From assembly GCA_026168455.1 (NCBI GenBank), contig CM047430.1, forward strand, positions 23,330,735-23,394,734: 64,000 nucleotides of DNA, given 5' to 3'. The translations under genes were made by a program, and so were the position numbers. The stretch's first letter is position 1. Every line of letters begins with the position of its first letter. Source of the DNA: Theocolax elegans. Its lineage: Eukaryota; Arthropoda; Insecta; Hymenoptera; Cerocephalidae. The notes under the pieces are model-generated. The model did not search any database and was not told where the DNA came from. It worked only from the letters and a program-made list of their open reading frames with translations. Shown here in pieces: positions 18,964 to 30,497 of this stretch.

Positions 18964-20220
18964 ATATATATATATATATATATTTCAAAATTATGTTGTT
19001 TCAAGAATAGATAATATATCTATTTTTTCCTTGCGCAAAAAAGTTGTGAATATAACTTGAGAGAATGTGTATTAGTTTACTCATTCCTAATAAAATTCAT
19101 CAAATTTTTAAATGTGTACTCAATAATAATAACGGATCTAAAATCCAATGTTTTAAATACAGATGCAAAATTTTTTGAAGATAAAATATTAAAAATTAAA
19201 TACATTAATTATTACATTTTTAAGATAATTCTATTATAAACAGTAATAGCAAAAGAAAATTCAAATTTTAACCATGGCAATATAAAATACGAATTACAAT
19301 TGAAAAATTATTTAAAAATTATTAATTTAGAAACATTTAATTTAAACATTTTTTAATTAAAATTTCAAAATTGTATGGATATATAAGTGAGTAGATAATG
19401 TATATTTATATAAAACAATATTTTAAATAAACAAGTATGTATTTATTATTAGAAACAAAAGGTTATTGAAGGAATGAATTTATTTATTATAATAATCAAA
19501 ATAAATATATAAGCTCTGTAACTAAAGGGAAAAATAAATTGGATATAATTATGCACGCAAATTTTGAAAGAGGGTGCAAATTAAGGATTACGGGAGAAAT
19601 GGAAGAAACAGGTTTTTATTTATATGCCGCTAAAATGTTATAAATAGTTCTATTAAATTAATAAAAATTAATAAAAAAATTTATTTATTTAAGAAGAAAG
19701 TTTTATTAGTCTAAAAGTACAAAATATTAATGCCATAGAACTTTTGGCGCTGACCCTTCGTCATTAAATAAATTAATTTTAGGAGGTGAAGTTCTATTTA
19801 GATCCGTTTAAATTATTCCAAAATTTTCATAAGTAGTTACTAAATACTACAATTTAGTAAATATATGCACTTTACTATTTTTGGTAAGTTAATTTTTCAT
19901 TAACATTTATAATTATTAAAATATAAATTTAAGCTTTATAGGAATTCATATAGTTTAAAATTTACAGTTAACATTTAATGTCTTTATTTTTTTTATTACT
20001 ATTATTCTGATTTCATTATACTAAAATTTGGTAAAAACTTTTATTTATAAATTATAATCGTATTTAAAAAAAAATTAAATTTTTGGTATAAAACCCAATG
20101 CATTATAATAGTACCTCCAAGGTGTTGTGTGAGTCGGTTTAATTTCTAAGGTGTCCATGGTAGTGAAAAAGTAATACAATTTAAAACATTATTTAAAATA
20201 AATTTATTACGAAAAACCTT
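18964..20220. other. AT-rich, no supported gene
   Basis: Starts with a (TA)n tract. ATAGAACTT at 19736 and AAGTTCTAT at 19789 make a short inverted pair around 'ggcgctgaccc'. Otherwise I see only AT-rich sequence and one random 60-codon ORF. It could be the body of a non-autonomous Helitron that ends at 20281. Confidence 0.5.
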
Positions 20221-20282
20221 TTTCGAAATTAAAAATAGGGGGTTGGCGCGCGAAGCGCGCTGGGGGGCGTAGCCCCCCTAGT
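20221..20282 (+). mobile_element. Helitron-like 3' terminus (hairpins plus CTAG)
   Basis: Two hairpins stand side by side: GCGCGC-GAA-GCGCGC (20246-20260) and GGGGGGC-GTA-GCCCCCC (20262-20278). They are followed directly by CTAG (20278-20281) and then T. Helitrons end in CTRR with a hairpin just before it and insert between A and T. The orientation is plus, opposite to the Helitron protein gene at 24657-29900, so this is a different copy. I could not place the matching 5' TC end. Confidence 0.55.
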
Positions 20283-20455
20283 ATATATATATATATCTTT
20301 ATCTTTATCTTTAATTATATTAAAATTTTGTTTCCGTCCGTCCGTCCGTCCGTTCGACCGTCCGTCCGTCCGAGAGCGGGAGAGCGAGAGAGCGAAAGAG
20401 CGAACGAGAGAGAGAGAGAGCGAGAGATTGATTGATTGATTGATTGATTGATAAA
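20283..20455. repeat. Simple repeats: TA, ATCTTT, TCCG, GAGA, GATT
   Basis: Successive tracts of (TA)n, (ATCTTT)n, (TCCG)n, (GAGA/GAGC)n and (GATT)n. The last tract, CAAT on the minus strand, is the 3' tail of the non-LTR element that follows. Confidence 0.9.
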
Positions 20456-20857
20456 ATTTATTTGGCCTTGGGGTTGAGACCCCGTAGGCACTAAAAATAA
20501 AATACAGTCTGATTTGTTTTAACCATATAAACAATATAAATAATATGAAAAATATGAAAAATATAAAAATGTAAAAAAAATATAATAATATAAAAATATA
20601 AAAATATAAAAAACAACAATAAAACGTATAAAATAAAACAATAATAACAATAATTACAGAATATATACAAAATTTTAGATTAACGCTAAATAAGGCATGT
20701 ATTGCGCATTCGCTCAGTAGCAATATACAAAATAATAAATACTTAGTAGCTATATACAGAGTAAAAAATAAATAGTACACGTACATAAAAATTATTGCAC
20801 TTCATGCGTCGAAAATTAATCTATATATGAGTATACGCAGAATTACATTGACAAGTT
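20456..20857 (-). other. 3' UTR of the non-LTR retrotransposon
   Basis: Between the last coding stop and the (CAAT)n tail. Near the end is a strong stem-loop on the minus strand, GCCTACGGGGTCTCAACCCC followed by AAGGC, pairing GGGGT with AACCCC and GCCT with AGGC. Such 3' hairpins and microsatellite tails are typical of CR1/Jockey-group elements, where the RT recognises the RNA 3' end. The rest is AT-rich and non-coding. Confidence 0.6.
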
Positions 20858-22690
20858 TTAATCTAAATCGAAATCGAGGTGAGGGATCTGAGGAGGTGCT
20901 AAGCCCTCATTTTGCACTCTATTTTCCCAGGCAGTTTTGTCAAGTCCAAACAGATGATTAAATAGTGTATTTTTGAAATGGCTGATGGATGAGGTGTCGA
21001 ATGAAAATGCAGGAAGTTCGTTAATGATTTTAGATGCAGTGATGGCAAATGACTTATTCATAGCCTCAGTACGAGGGGGCAGATAATGCAGCGATTTTGG
21101 TGGATGACGAGAAGAGTTGCGAGGGTTATGATGAAGCGTATTTAATTTTATGAAATGATTAGCCAGGTAAATAGGTTAATTCTGAGCAATGATGCCGTAT
21201 GCAAGTGAACCAATGAGGTATGAGCGTCTGGACTCAACTGATAACCACCTGAGACTTAACCTATAAGGAGTTACATGTTCTCTCCTTTCTATGTCCCCCC
21301 ACACGAATCGGATACAAGCATTCAGTAGCCTTTGAAGCTTCAGATTTCTGGTCTGATCAACATCATTAAACACCGCACACGCATAGTCAAGATGCGGAAA
21401 AACTAGTGTTTCAACCAGCTTTTTCCTAAGGCCTCGAGATAACGACTTCTTATAATATCGCAATGAATGCAAAACCCCATGTACACGACTCGAGATGGTT
21501 AACACCTGTTTTGACCAGTCTAGAGTGGGAGAGATCATGACCCCAAGCGATTTAACCTCACATTCATAATTCAAGAAATCCGCTCCCAGTCCTACCTTCG
21601 GGGCAGTGTTCAAGTCGATACGCGATAAAAAGGCCTGACTACCCAGAATCATAACCTTCGTTTTTTTTACATTTAGTTTTAATCCGTTCGCGTGAGCCCA
21701 TAGGGCTACCGCATTGGCATCTTGTGTGATGCGTTGTACCCCTGCTTCCAATTCTGACGGAAAAAACGAATGGTAGACCTGGGCGTCATCGGCAAACAGC
21801 ATACAATCGCTGTATGAAAGAACTTTAGGTAGATCATTAATATAGATGGAAAAGAGTATTGGGCCTAGAACACTGCCCTGAGGCACCCCGCATTTATCTC
21901 AAGCCAGTCCGATAACACACCCGTCTCACTCTCCACTGCATGCATACGACCTACTAGATATCGATAGAACCAATTTAATACATTGTCTGAGCAGCCAATC
22001 TCACACAATTTTTGCATAAGCCTGCCATGAGGCACAGTATCAAATGCCTTTGAGAAGTCAAACAGGATGAGAATCGTGATCTTCCTACCATCAATGGCTC
22101 TCCTAACGTCATCTAGGACACCCAGGAGGGCTGTCTGAGTGCTATGCCCTCTGCGAAAACCGGCCTGCCTGTCAACAAGAATATGATTTTTCTCCAGATA
22201 TTCAGACAATTGATTGTGTATAAGTCTCTCCAAGATTTTCGAGAGCTCGCAAAGCTTCGCAATTGGTCTTGTATCTGAGCACGATTCTACCCTGCCCGAC
22301 TTCGCCAGCGGAAATAGTGATACCCTTTTCCAACTCTCCGGAAAATAACCAACTGAGAGCATGCTATTGAAGAGGTCAACAAGTTGCAGTGTTAATTGAG
22401 GCTCTAATAACTTAATCATTTCAACAGATATGCCATCAATTCCCACTGCCCTCGAGGACGCTCCCCGAATTGCACACTGAACTTCTCTTGCGGTTATGGC
22501 AGAGAAATGAAAAGAGGGAGATGACGGTGATGTGGGACATGAATTGCATGTTATATTTGAGAATGAATGTATGGAGAGGGGTTGAATATGATTTGAAACT
22601 GCGGCGTAGTGATAATTTAGCTGTTGAGGTGTGAATAATTTGAGTGGTGATGGATTAGACTTAGAGCTGAGGCCCATGTTTTTTAGGCAC
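20858..22690 (-). pseudogene. Jockey/CR1-type non-LTR reverse transcriptase, 5'-truncated
   Basis: RT motifs in order: 'GIDGISVEMIKLL', 'SWKRVSLFPLAKSG', 'RPIAKLCELSKILERL', 'QAGFRRGHSTQTALLGVL', 'LFDFSKAFDTVPHGRLM', then after a frameshift near 21880 'MPQGSVLGPILFSIYINDL' and the catalytic 'LFADDAQVYHSF'. A thumb and C-terminal region follow ('FPHLDYACAVF'). A TAA at 21176-21178 interrupts the frame, which stays open to 20858. The apurinic endonuclease and ORF1 are absent: coding sequence ends at a GA-rich tract at about 22690, so the copy is 5'-truncated or interrupted there. The clade is assigned from motif style and 3' tail, not from a tree. Confidence 0.9.
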
Positions 22691-22854
22691 TTCCAGAGAG
22701 AGAGAACGAGCGAGCGAGAGAGAGAACGAGCGAGCGAGAGAGAGAGAACGAGAGAGCGAGAGAGAGAACGTGCGAGCGAGAGAGAGAACGAGCGAGGGAG
22801 AGAGAGAACGAGCGAGGGAGGGAGAGAGAGAACGAGCGAGCGAGAGAGAGAACG

Positions 22855-22900
<46 letters not shown>

Positions 22901-22966
22901 GGAGAGAGAGGGAGAGAGGGGGGAGAGAGAGAGAGAGAGGGAGAGGGCGAGAGAGGGAGCTTCCAT
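22690..22966. repeat. GA-rich microsatellite (GAGAGAACGAGCGA)n
   Basis: About 280 bp of (GAGAGA)/(GAACGAGCGAGC) repeats. TTCCA occurs at both edges (22688 and 22965). ORFs on both strands here are low-complexity artefacts. Confidence 0.9.
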
Positions 22967-23149
22967 GACTAATAAGTCATGGTACTCGTCAGTGTGAAGA
23001 ACACACTGGATCTCGTGAGTGCGCGCGGAGTTTATATATGCCCGGCTGCTTCGCGCCCCCTCCCCGTCAGACGATACGTATTGAGCGCATGTGTGCTTTG
23101 TTACGTGCCAGAGAGAGGGAGATAGTGGGAGGGAGAGAGGGGATTATGA
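22967..23149. other. Short unique segment, no gene seen
   Basis: GC-richer than its surroundings ('cccggctgcttcgcgccccc'). It contains 'atgactaataagtcat', a short palindrome at 22971-22986. No coding signal. Confidence 0.4.
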
Positions 23150-23340
23150 TTATGATATTAATAATAATAATTATTCTTATTAATAATGATAATGATAATC
23201 ATAATCATAATGATAAACATAATGATAATTATAATGATAATTATAATGATAATGATAACGATAATTATAACGATAATGATAATGATAATAATAATGATAA
23301 TGATAATGATAATAATAATCATAATGATTTTTTTTTTTTT
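23150..23340. repeat. (AATGAT/AATAAT)n microsatellite
   Basis: About 180 bp of near-perfect ATAATGATA-type trinucleotide repeats ending in a T10 run. All ORFs here are repeat artefacts (runs of Met/Ile or Asn/Asp). Confidence 0.95.
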
Positions 23341-23642
23341 GTTTACGAGGGAGGGAAATCAATTTATTGCCGAGGTGCGGGACTCTTCAAAATCCTCGGA
23401 TTATTCATAATAATGATAATGATAATTATGATGGCGATTTCTCAGCCAATATTCAGTCAATTTATAATAATTAATATTAAAGTTATTTATTAATTATTTA
23501 TATGTAATAATAAGTTTGAATAAATCAAGATGGCGATTTCTCAGCCAATATTCAGTCAATAACATATTTATAAGTATATTTATAATTCTTAATACATTTA
23601 TATATATGTATGTATTTAGACAATGAAAAAAATAATATATAT
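23341..23642. repeat. AT-rich spacer with a 30-bp direct duplication
   Basis: 'atggcgatttctcagccaat' followed by 'attcagtcaat' occurs at 23431 and again at 23530. Otherwise AT-rich, leading into the TA tract before P2. Confidence 0.6.
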
Positions 23643-24636
23643 GGGGTATTCCACGTGAAGTGGTCCGATCAAAATTTTAAAATGCATCAAAATTTGGGTA
23701 CACTTTGCAAATGTTTTTCAGAATACAGAAAAAAATTTTTAGGTACTGGAATCTATTTGCTCAAAAGTTATTCTAACCTCAAAAAGTGAATTTTTCCATA
23801 TATTTCAACACCAGCTGGGTTTACCGCTATATAACTCAAAATCTATCAACTTTTACTATAGAACATTATATGTAACATTCGTTGCTAATTATATCTAGAA
23901 TTTATTTTTCTGGGTTAGAATTTCTAATCTCAAGGTCAATGTTACATAAACTACATGTCAATATTCAACTTGAAAAAAGTGCAAGTGCGCCACCTTTGAT
24001 TTTTTCATCCAAAAGTCTAAAAGAAAGCTTGGAGCAATACCTTTCAAATGGTCTATAGCATTTTTATGGTCTCCAATTCTGTAAAAAGTTATGACAATTT
24101 AAAGAAACACGAAATTTTTTTAAAAATTTAAATGGGAATTACCATGTTAATTTTTGTGAATTTTTTGTCTTTCTTTAAATTGTCATAACTTTTTACAGAA
24201 TTGGAGACCATAAAAATGCTACAGACCATTTGAAAGGTATTGCTCCAAGCTTTCTTTTAGACTTTTGGATGAAAAAATCAAAGGTGGCGCACTTGCACTT
24301 TTTTCAAGTTGAATATTGACATGTAGTTTATGTAACATTGACCTTGAAATTAGAAATTCTAACCCAGAAGAATAAATTCTAGATATAATTAGCAACGAAT
24401 GTTACATATAATGTTCTATAGTAAAAGTTGATAGATTTTGAGTTATATAGCGGTAAACCCAGCTGGTGTTGAAAAAAATATGGAAAAATTCACTTTTTGA
24501 GGTTAGAATAGCTTTTGAGCAAATAGATTCCAGTACCTAAAAATTTTTTTGTGTATTCTGAAAAACATTTGCAAAGTGTACCCAAAATTTGGTGCATTTT
24601 AAAATTTTGATCGGACCACTTCACGTGGAATACCCC
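23643..24636. mobile_element. Palindromic element P2 (994 bp)
   Basis: The left end GGGGTATTCCACGTGAAGTG and the right end CACTTCACGTGGAATACCCC are inverses, with a centre near 24140. Internal pairs include 'aagtgcaagtgcgccaccttt' (first 20: aagtgcaagtgcgccacctt) at about 23978 and its inverse near 24283, and 'ttggagaccataaaaatgct' near 24201 with its inverse near 24060. TA repeats flank both sides. No ORF. Diverged from P1 inside, but the termini and the internal 'taactcaaaatcta' word are shared. Confidence 0.9.
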
Positions 24637-24656
24637 ATATATATATATATATAAAA

Positions 24657-25553
24657 TTAATATTCAAATATTTCTGAATAAACTACATTTTTTGTATAAA
24701 TTTTTGAGTTTTCACTGAGGATAAGTTTTTTATTTCTATATTTTATTATATTATCATTTTTATTAATAGATTTATTATCTATAAATACTTTTAAATTATC
24801 CTTTGATGTTGTTCTTGATAAAGCTACGTATAATTGACCATGACAAAAAACAGGAGTATTTAAATATAAACCAACTTTGTCAAAGGATTGACCTTGAGCT
24901 TTGTTTATAGTCATAGCAAAGCTAAGTCTTATTGAAAATTGTCTTCTTATCATATGAAACGGAATTTCTTCTGATGATGGATATAAATCAATACGTGGTA
25001 ATAATATTATCTTGCCAGCATTTTTACCTGTAATTATTTCTACTGTTATAACATACTGTTTTATATCCTTGATTATCATTCTTGTTCCATTACATAGTCC
25101 ACCATTGATATCTAAATTTCGCAAGGAACTAACTATTGCACCCTTTTTTAATATTAATTTATGTGGAGGTAATCCATTGGGTGTTAATGAATTTAAAAAT
25201 TCTGTTGGGATTGATTCTTGTAATGTATCATTATCATCACTTTCTACTCTATCATCACTATAAAATGTATAACTACATCCATCAATTTTTTCTACTATAT
25301 CTTCATTAAGTTTTAATACATTAGAATTTAAAGGCGATAATATTACTTTATTTTTTAATGTTGGATCATTAGGATATATCTTATCTCCAAAGATTTCTGT
25401 TATTAAATTGTTATCACAAATGAATTGTGTTGGTATTTCTTTGACATTGTTTTTTAATTCATATTTTGTTAAATTTTTATTTTCTCCTATATCAAGTAAC
25501 CACTTTTTGAAACTAGTATCTGGCTTTTGCAATCTTAAATTTTCAGTCAATGA
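24657..25553 (-). pseudogene. Helitron helicase, C-terminal part
   Basis: A 298-codon frame with PIF1/RecD-type helicase motifs: 'LVI/LKKGAIVSSLRNLDINGG' region (visible as 'LKKGAIVSSLRNL'), 'NGTRMIIKDI', 'SFAMTINKAQGQSF' (motif V-like) and 'GQLYVALSRTTS' (motif VI). It follows an in-frame TAA at 25554-25556, so one nonsense codon separates it from the upstream helicase part. It ends 20 bp from palindrome P2; no CTRR end or hairpin of this Helitron is seen downstream. Confidence 0.9.
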
Positions 25554-27311
25554 TTACCTTGAAAAATATGGCCATAAACAACTTCTTTTGACGCAAGTTT
25601 CAATAATTTTAGTTCTATTTCCATGTGGTACTATTGGTAGTGTTTGTCTAAAGTCTCCAGAAGTTACAATAATTTTATCTCCAAAAGGAAGATCATTTTT
25701 ACACGCATCTCGGAAAAATTTATCAATTGTTTCAAAAGCATATCTAGATACCATTGAAATTTCATCCCAAATTATAATTTTAATATTTTTTAAGTACGTA
25801 CCATATTCTGAATTAGGACTAATATTACATGTTGATTGTTCATTTATATTTAATGGTAATTTAAATGTACTATGAACAGTTTTTCCATTAATTAATAAAT
25901 TAGCAGCAATACCAGTCAAAGCCATTGTAAGAAAAGGAATATTCATTGATATTAAATAAGTAATAATTACATTATGTAAATAACTTTTTCCACTACCACC
26001 AGGACCATCAATGAAATAATACTTATTTCCAATATTATTAATTGTTGCATTGATGATTAAATCATATATTTTCTTTTGATTAAATGTTAAAGAATTTATT
26101 GAAGTTTCTAAGGTATTAATATGATCATGTATATCTAATTCATCATCATACTCTTTATTTACTTCATAATTATCCATATTAGGAAAATGAAAATCATTTA
26201 ATTTCATTACATGTAACAATAAGATTTTTTCAATATTATACAAAGCTTTTTTTTCACCCTCAAATTCTGATAAATTTGGATCCATAAAATGAATCTTATA
26301 TTTATTATATAAATCCAAAGCATTAATTGCTGTTTGAAATACAAGAATAAATGCAAATAGTTTGCACATAGATTTAGGAAATTTGAATACTGCAGCTTCT
26401 GCTAAACATTTATCCCACTCATCATTAGTAGTAATAATACCTCTCGATAAACAAGCAGTTTCATACGTATCGTAAACTATACCATTTACAGTTCGGATAT
26501 CTTCAAATGATTTTGCACCTCGTACATGTAATAATAATAGTCGTAAGAAAAATGTTTCACGTTTATTTGGATTTACGAAATACATTCTACTTATAATAGG
26601 TTTATTAAATTGTTTTCTTTTAGTCCATGCTTTAATTTTTTTATTAAAAACATAATGATAAGGAATTTCAGCATATAGATATTGTTTTGCATTCTCGTCA
26701 TCTTTATTTAATTTAAACCATGATGTTAATGTTGTATCTATATTTTTATCAATGAATGTATTTTGTTGTCCTTCTTGAAAAAATATATATTGTTCATTTT
26801 CTTTATGAACAGGTAATCTTATAATAGCATAAGATTGTTGATGTAATTTAAATTCCAAGATACGATACATAGCCTCCGGTGCACATACATATCTAGTAGA
26901 TAAATGTTGTGATATTTCATCATAATTATATACCTCTTCATTATTTTTATCCATATCATCATTAATGACTTCCATTGTGAATTTTACAAAAGCAGTATCA
27001 GGACCCTTATGAAAATATTTAAATAAATATTTTATAGCTTTTATTGTATTACATATTTCTATGTTAATATGACATTCTAACAATAATAATAAATATGGAT
27101 TATATGGCACGACAAAACTATTATCTGCAATTCTATGTTTTGAATATATAATTTTATTATCATTATTTCTTCGGCGATAAGAAGGATAACCATCTGAATT
27201 AAAATTTGTTTGTTCAACATATGGTTTAGGAAACTTTTTTGTACAGCGTGTTTTATCTTCATTCATACATACACTATTTTTATTTTGCATTCCACAAGGA
27301 CCATGTATCAT
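25554..27311 (-). pseudogene. Helitron Rep C-terminal part plus helicase N-terminal part
   Basis: A 585-codon frame. It begins with 'MIHGPCGMQNKNSVCM' and 'CTKKFPKPY', a segment that follows the HUH motif in Helitron Rep proteins. The tyrosine motif is visible as 'IKYLFKYFHKG' near residue 90, with two tyrosines spaced as in Rep. Helicase motifs follow: 'FIDGPGGSGKSYLHNVI' (Walker A, about residue 430) and 'IIIWDEISMVSRYA' (Walker B). Together these would nick and unwind DNA for rolling-circle transposition. The frame differs by one base from the upstream HUH frame near 27308, within an A/T-rich stretch. Confidence 0.92.
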
Positions 27312-27640
27312 ATTATTTTTTCTATATTGTATAATCTAGGATATTTAATTTCATCAGGTATTTCAGCACTTATAAGAGAATCAATTTGATCAACATCTCG
27401 TAATTTATCATCATTATGCAACCAAATTAACATGTGCATATGTGGTAATCCTCTTTTTTGAAATTCTATCACATAAACATAACCTTTAACTTCTCCAAAA
27501 ATACTTTTTTTTAAAAGTTCATTTTTTAAAATTTTAACTTTTTGATTAAAAACGCGTGATATTAAATCCGGACGATCTATAGCTGTTTCATATGGTAACA
27601 AATTTTCTTGAATTTCTTTCCATGTAGGATTACATGTCAT
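27308..27640 (-). pseudogene. Helitron Rep HUH nuclease segment
   Basis: Holds 'MTCNPTWKEI', 'RPDLISRVF' and the metal-binding HUH motif in 'EFQKRGLPHMHMLIWL'. All are diagnostic of Helitron Rep endonuclease. The frame shifts at both ends: near 27635 relative to the N-terminal part and near 27309 relative to the following part. Confidence 0.92.
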
Positions 27641-28675
27641 TGTGAGGAATTATATCTGGTTTTCCATCAACTTGTAATTGAGTCATTGAATCTAAATAAT
27701 TTTGTTGTATTGCTCTGGGACTTCCTATATAGGTTGAAGGTAATATTATCAATCTCCCTATTTTATAATCTTCAATATTTACTTTGTTATAAACGTAATC
27801 CATCAATCCTTTATACATTTCAGTTCGTAATTCTGCTTGATGACTGCGCAAATAGTATAATCGACATCCTTCAATTCTTGTCCATACGTCAACAATAAAT
27901 TGTTGTGATATATTTTTTAAATTTAAACAAGGATTAAAATCATCACGTATACTTAATTTAAATGAATAATATTGTAATATTGAAATATTATTATATTTAT
28001 TATCTACTTTTAAACATTTCATATTAGGACACCATCCAGGGTCACCAAGAGGAAATATTAACGGATATAACATTGGGTCGAGATGTTTACTGAGAATATT
28101 TATTATCTGTGGTTTATCAGATTTAGGATAAATACGAATATCACGGTCAATTGGTGGTTCTCCGTCAATTCCTACATATACTGCAGCAACTGCATTGCAT
28201 GAAGCAAAATATGACTTATTTGTTGCACAATTGTCAATAACTACTTCACGTGGTGTAATGTTATTATTTTGTGCTCTGTTAATCTCTTCTTTTTCTATTT
28301 GATGCATCATTTTGTATGCTTTTGAATAAGGATTATGTGTTGTTAGAAACTTACATAATTCATTTAATAAATTTATATCAGGTTTATCTATTTTATAATC
28401 TTTCGCTCTATATTTATTTGCTATTTCATTGTCGATTATATATAATTGTCCATATTTTGGAAATTCATTTTTATTTGGATGTAATGCATATGAATTATGG
28501 TATACTTGACCACATATCTTTAATACTTGTGGCCCAGGAGTATTAAAAGTTACTAATTTTGACCCAAAACTAGCAAATGCAAAAGAATTATTGTATCCCC
28601 GTATATTTTTTTTATAATTTGTACTTATTAAAAAGTATTTTGAAATAATAAATTTTTTAATTCTTTTGGATATGA
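27630..28675 (-). pseudogene. Helitron-like N-terminal domain
   Basis: The first Met is at 28310, but the frame is open upstream to about 28675 without a Met. It reads as the Helitron_like_N domain: 'FASFGSKLVTFNTPGPQVLK', 'GQVYHNSYALHPNKNEFPKY', 'NPYSKAYKMM', then 'IYPKSDKPQIINILSKHLDP' and 'YPLIFPLGDPGW'. A zinc-ribbon-like piece ('HCNFCKAIHF') is in another frame near 28750-28795. The domain lies before the HUH segment and ends in 'DGKPDIIPHNDM' at the frameshift. Confidence 0.85.
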
Positions 28676-28804
28676 GTTATCATTATTTAAAAATATTTTA
28701 TTTTTATGACCAACAGTTAGTATATTTTTTATCATGTGAGGATTTCATTCTTGAAATGTATTGCTTTACAGAAATTACAATGATTATTTAAACTTCCTAA
28801 AAAT

Positions 28805-29900
28805 TTAACTCGATGGTGTTTTCAAAAAAGCTATATTTGCAATTAAACCTATTTTTGAATTTATATCTTTCGTATCATATTCTAATTCTGTGTTTGCTTT
28901 TCTTTTATTTTGTTTTAATTTCTTATGTTCATTTTGTTTTGTTTTTAGTTGTATTGTCATACTATTATAATACATTTTACTTTTCTTTACTTCATTTACC
29001 TTTATGTCATTCGTCATTTCTGTTTTTTTCGTTTTTTTTTCTTTCAGTTTTCTATCAGATTCCTTTATTTTCATTTCATTTGTCAATTCTATTTTCATTT
29101 CGTGCGTCATTTCTGCTCTATGTGCTTTTTTTCTTTCAGCTTCCTTTATTTTCATTTCATTCGTCATTTTTGCTCTTTTCATTCTTTTTCTTTCAGCTTC
29201 CTTTATTTTCATTTCGTTCGTCATTTCTGCTCTATGTGGTTTTTTTCTTTCAGCTTTCTTTATTTTCATTTCATTCGTCATTTCAGCTCTATCCGCTCTT
29301 TTTCTTTCAGCTTCCTTTATTTTCATTTCATTCGTCATTTCTGCTGTATGTGCTCTTTTTCTTTCAGCTTCCTTTATTTTCATTTCGTTCGTCGTTTCTA
29401 TTCTATCCGCTCTTTTTCTATCAGCGTCCTTTATTTCCATTTCGTTCGTCATTTCTGCTCTATGTGCTTTTTTTCTTTCAGCTTCCTTTATTTTCATTTC
29501 ATTCGTTATGTCAGCTCTATCCGCTCTTTTTCTTTCAGCTTCCTTTACTTTCATTTCATTCGTCATTTTACCTCTATTCGCTCATTTTCTTTCAGCTTCC
29601 TTTATTTTCATTTCATATGTTCTTTCTGCTCTATGCGCTCTTTTTCTTTTAGCTTCCTTTATTTTCATTTCATTGGTCATTTTTACCTTATCCTCTCTTT
29701 TTGTTACAGCTTCCTTTATTTTCATTTCATCTGTCATTTTTTCTTTATACGCTCTTTTTCTTTCTGATTCCTTTAAATTTGATAATATTTTAATATGTTT
29801 TAATTCGTCAAGTTCTTTTTCATTGGTATTATTATCAGCTGTTAAATCAACAAGTCCTAAAGAAGTTTTAGGAATATTTAAGTTCTTATTGTATTTATCA
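28805..29900 (-). pseudogene. Helitron N-terminal coiled-coil region with 19-aa repeats
   Basis: The minus strand encodes about 13-15 copies of a 19-residue repeat, 'MTNEMKIKEAERKRADRAE', one per 57 bp, between about 28990 and 29770. The charge pattern predicts a long alpha-helical coiled coil. A TGA at 29582-29584 interrupts the array; the frame is open again to about 29900 ('KTSLGLVDLTADNN'). The C-terminal end reads 'NIAFLKTPSS' just before the zinc-ribbon piece of the next segment. The long plus-strand ORFs here (Phe/Ser-rich) are mirror images of the repeat. No start codon for the whole protein is clear. Confidence 0.75.
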
Positions 29901-30497
29901 TAATAAATAAGAAAAAGAAATTAATACGTATTTTAATTAGCTCAAACTGGCAAAAGATAAATCAAGACTTTGTTTAATTTGCTCAAGCATTAAATGCATT
30001 GAAAAATTAATAAATAGTTAGTTAAATAATAAAATATTGTCGGACATCCCTTACGCCAGCCTGCAAATATTAATTATATGCAATAAAAAAATACTAATCA
30101 ACGTATTTCTAAATATATTTTTGAAATTTTTAATTGAACCTTTTCTATTTTTAATTGAACCAACGTTAAAATGTTTAAAAAATCATAAAAAACATTTATG
30201 AGAAATGGACTATGTATTACTGGCATACGAAGCATGCGCGAAATCTTTCGACTATCTTCAGGTTAGTTCCTACTCCGGCGGGAAGTACGAACTCGACAAT
30301 AAGTATATGACTACATTCAAAACATCTGACAAATTCTTTTTTATTTATAAATTATAAAAAAATTAATTAAAATTCTAAATTAATAAATAAGCCAAAATTC
30401 AAATGAGTAACATTAAAAAAAATAAATCCTTAACCGTAAGCCCCACACCAGGAGGCACAACTTAAATACAAGTTCTGATATTTTAACAGCGTATAGA
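29901..30497. other. AT-rich, no gene seen
   Basis: No coding signal. A GC-richer patch at about 30225-30300 ('ccggcgggaagtacgaactc') has no recognised identity. Confidence 0.5.

Noticed and set aside
22631..22997. Arg/Glu-rich ORFs
   Set aside because: Translations of a GA microsatellite on both strands.
23150..23340. CRISPR-like regular array
   Set aside because: Plain trinucleotide microsatellite without spacers; genome is eukaryotic.
23038..23493. Asn/Asp- and Tyr/His-rich ORFs
   Set aside because: Translations of the AATGAT microsatellite.
28813..29903. Long plus-strand Phe/Ser-rich ORFs that look like membrane proteins
   Set aside because: Exact antisense of the Helitron 19-residue repeat; hydrophobicity comes from complementing Lys/Glu codons.
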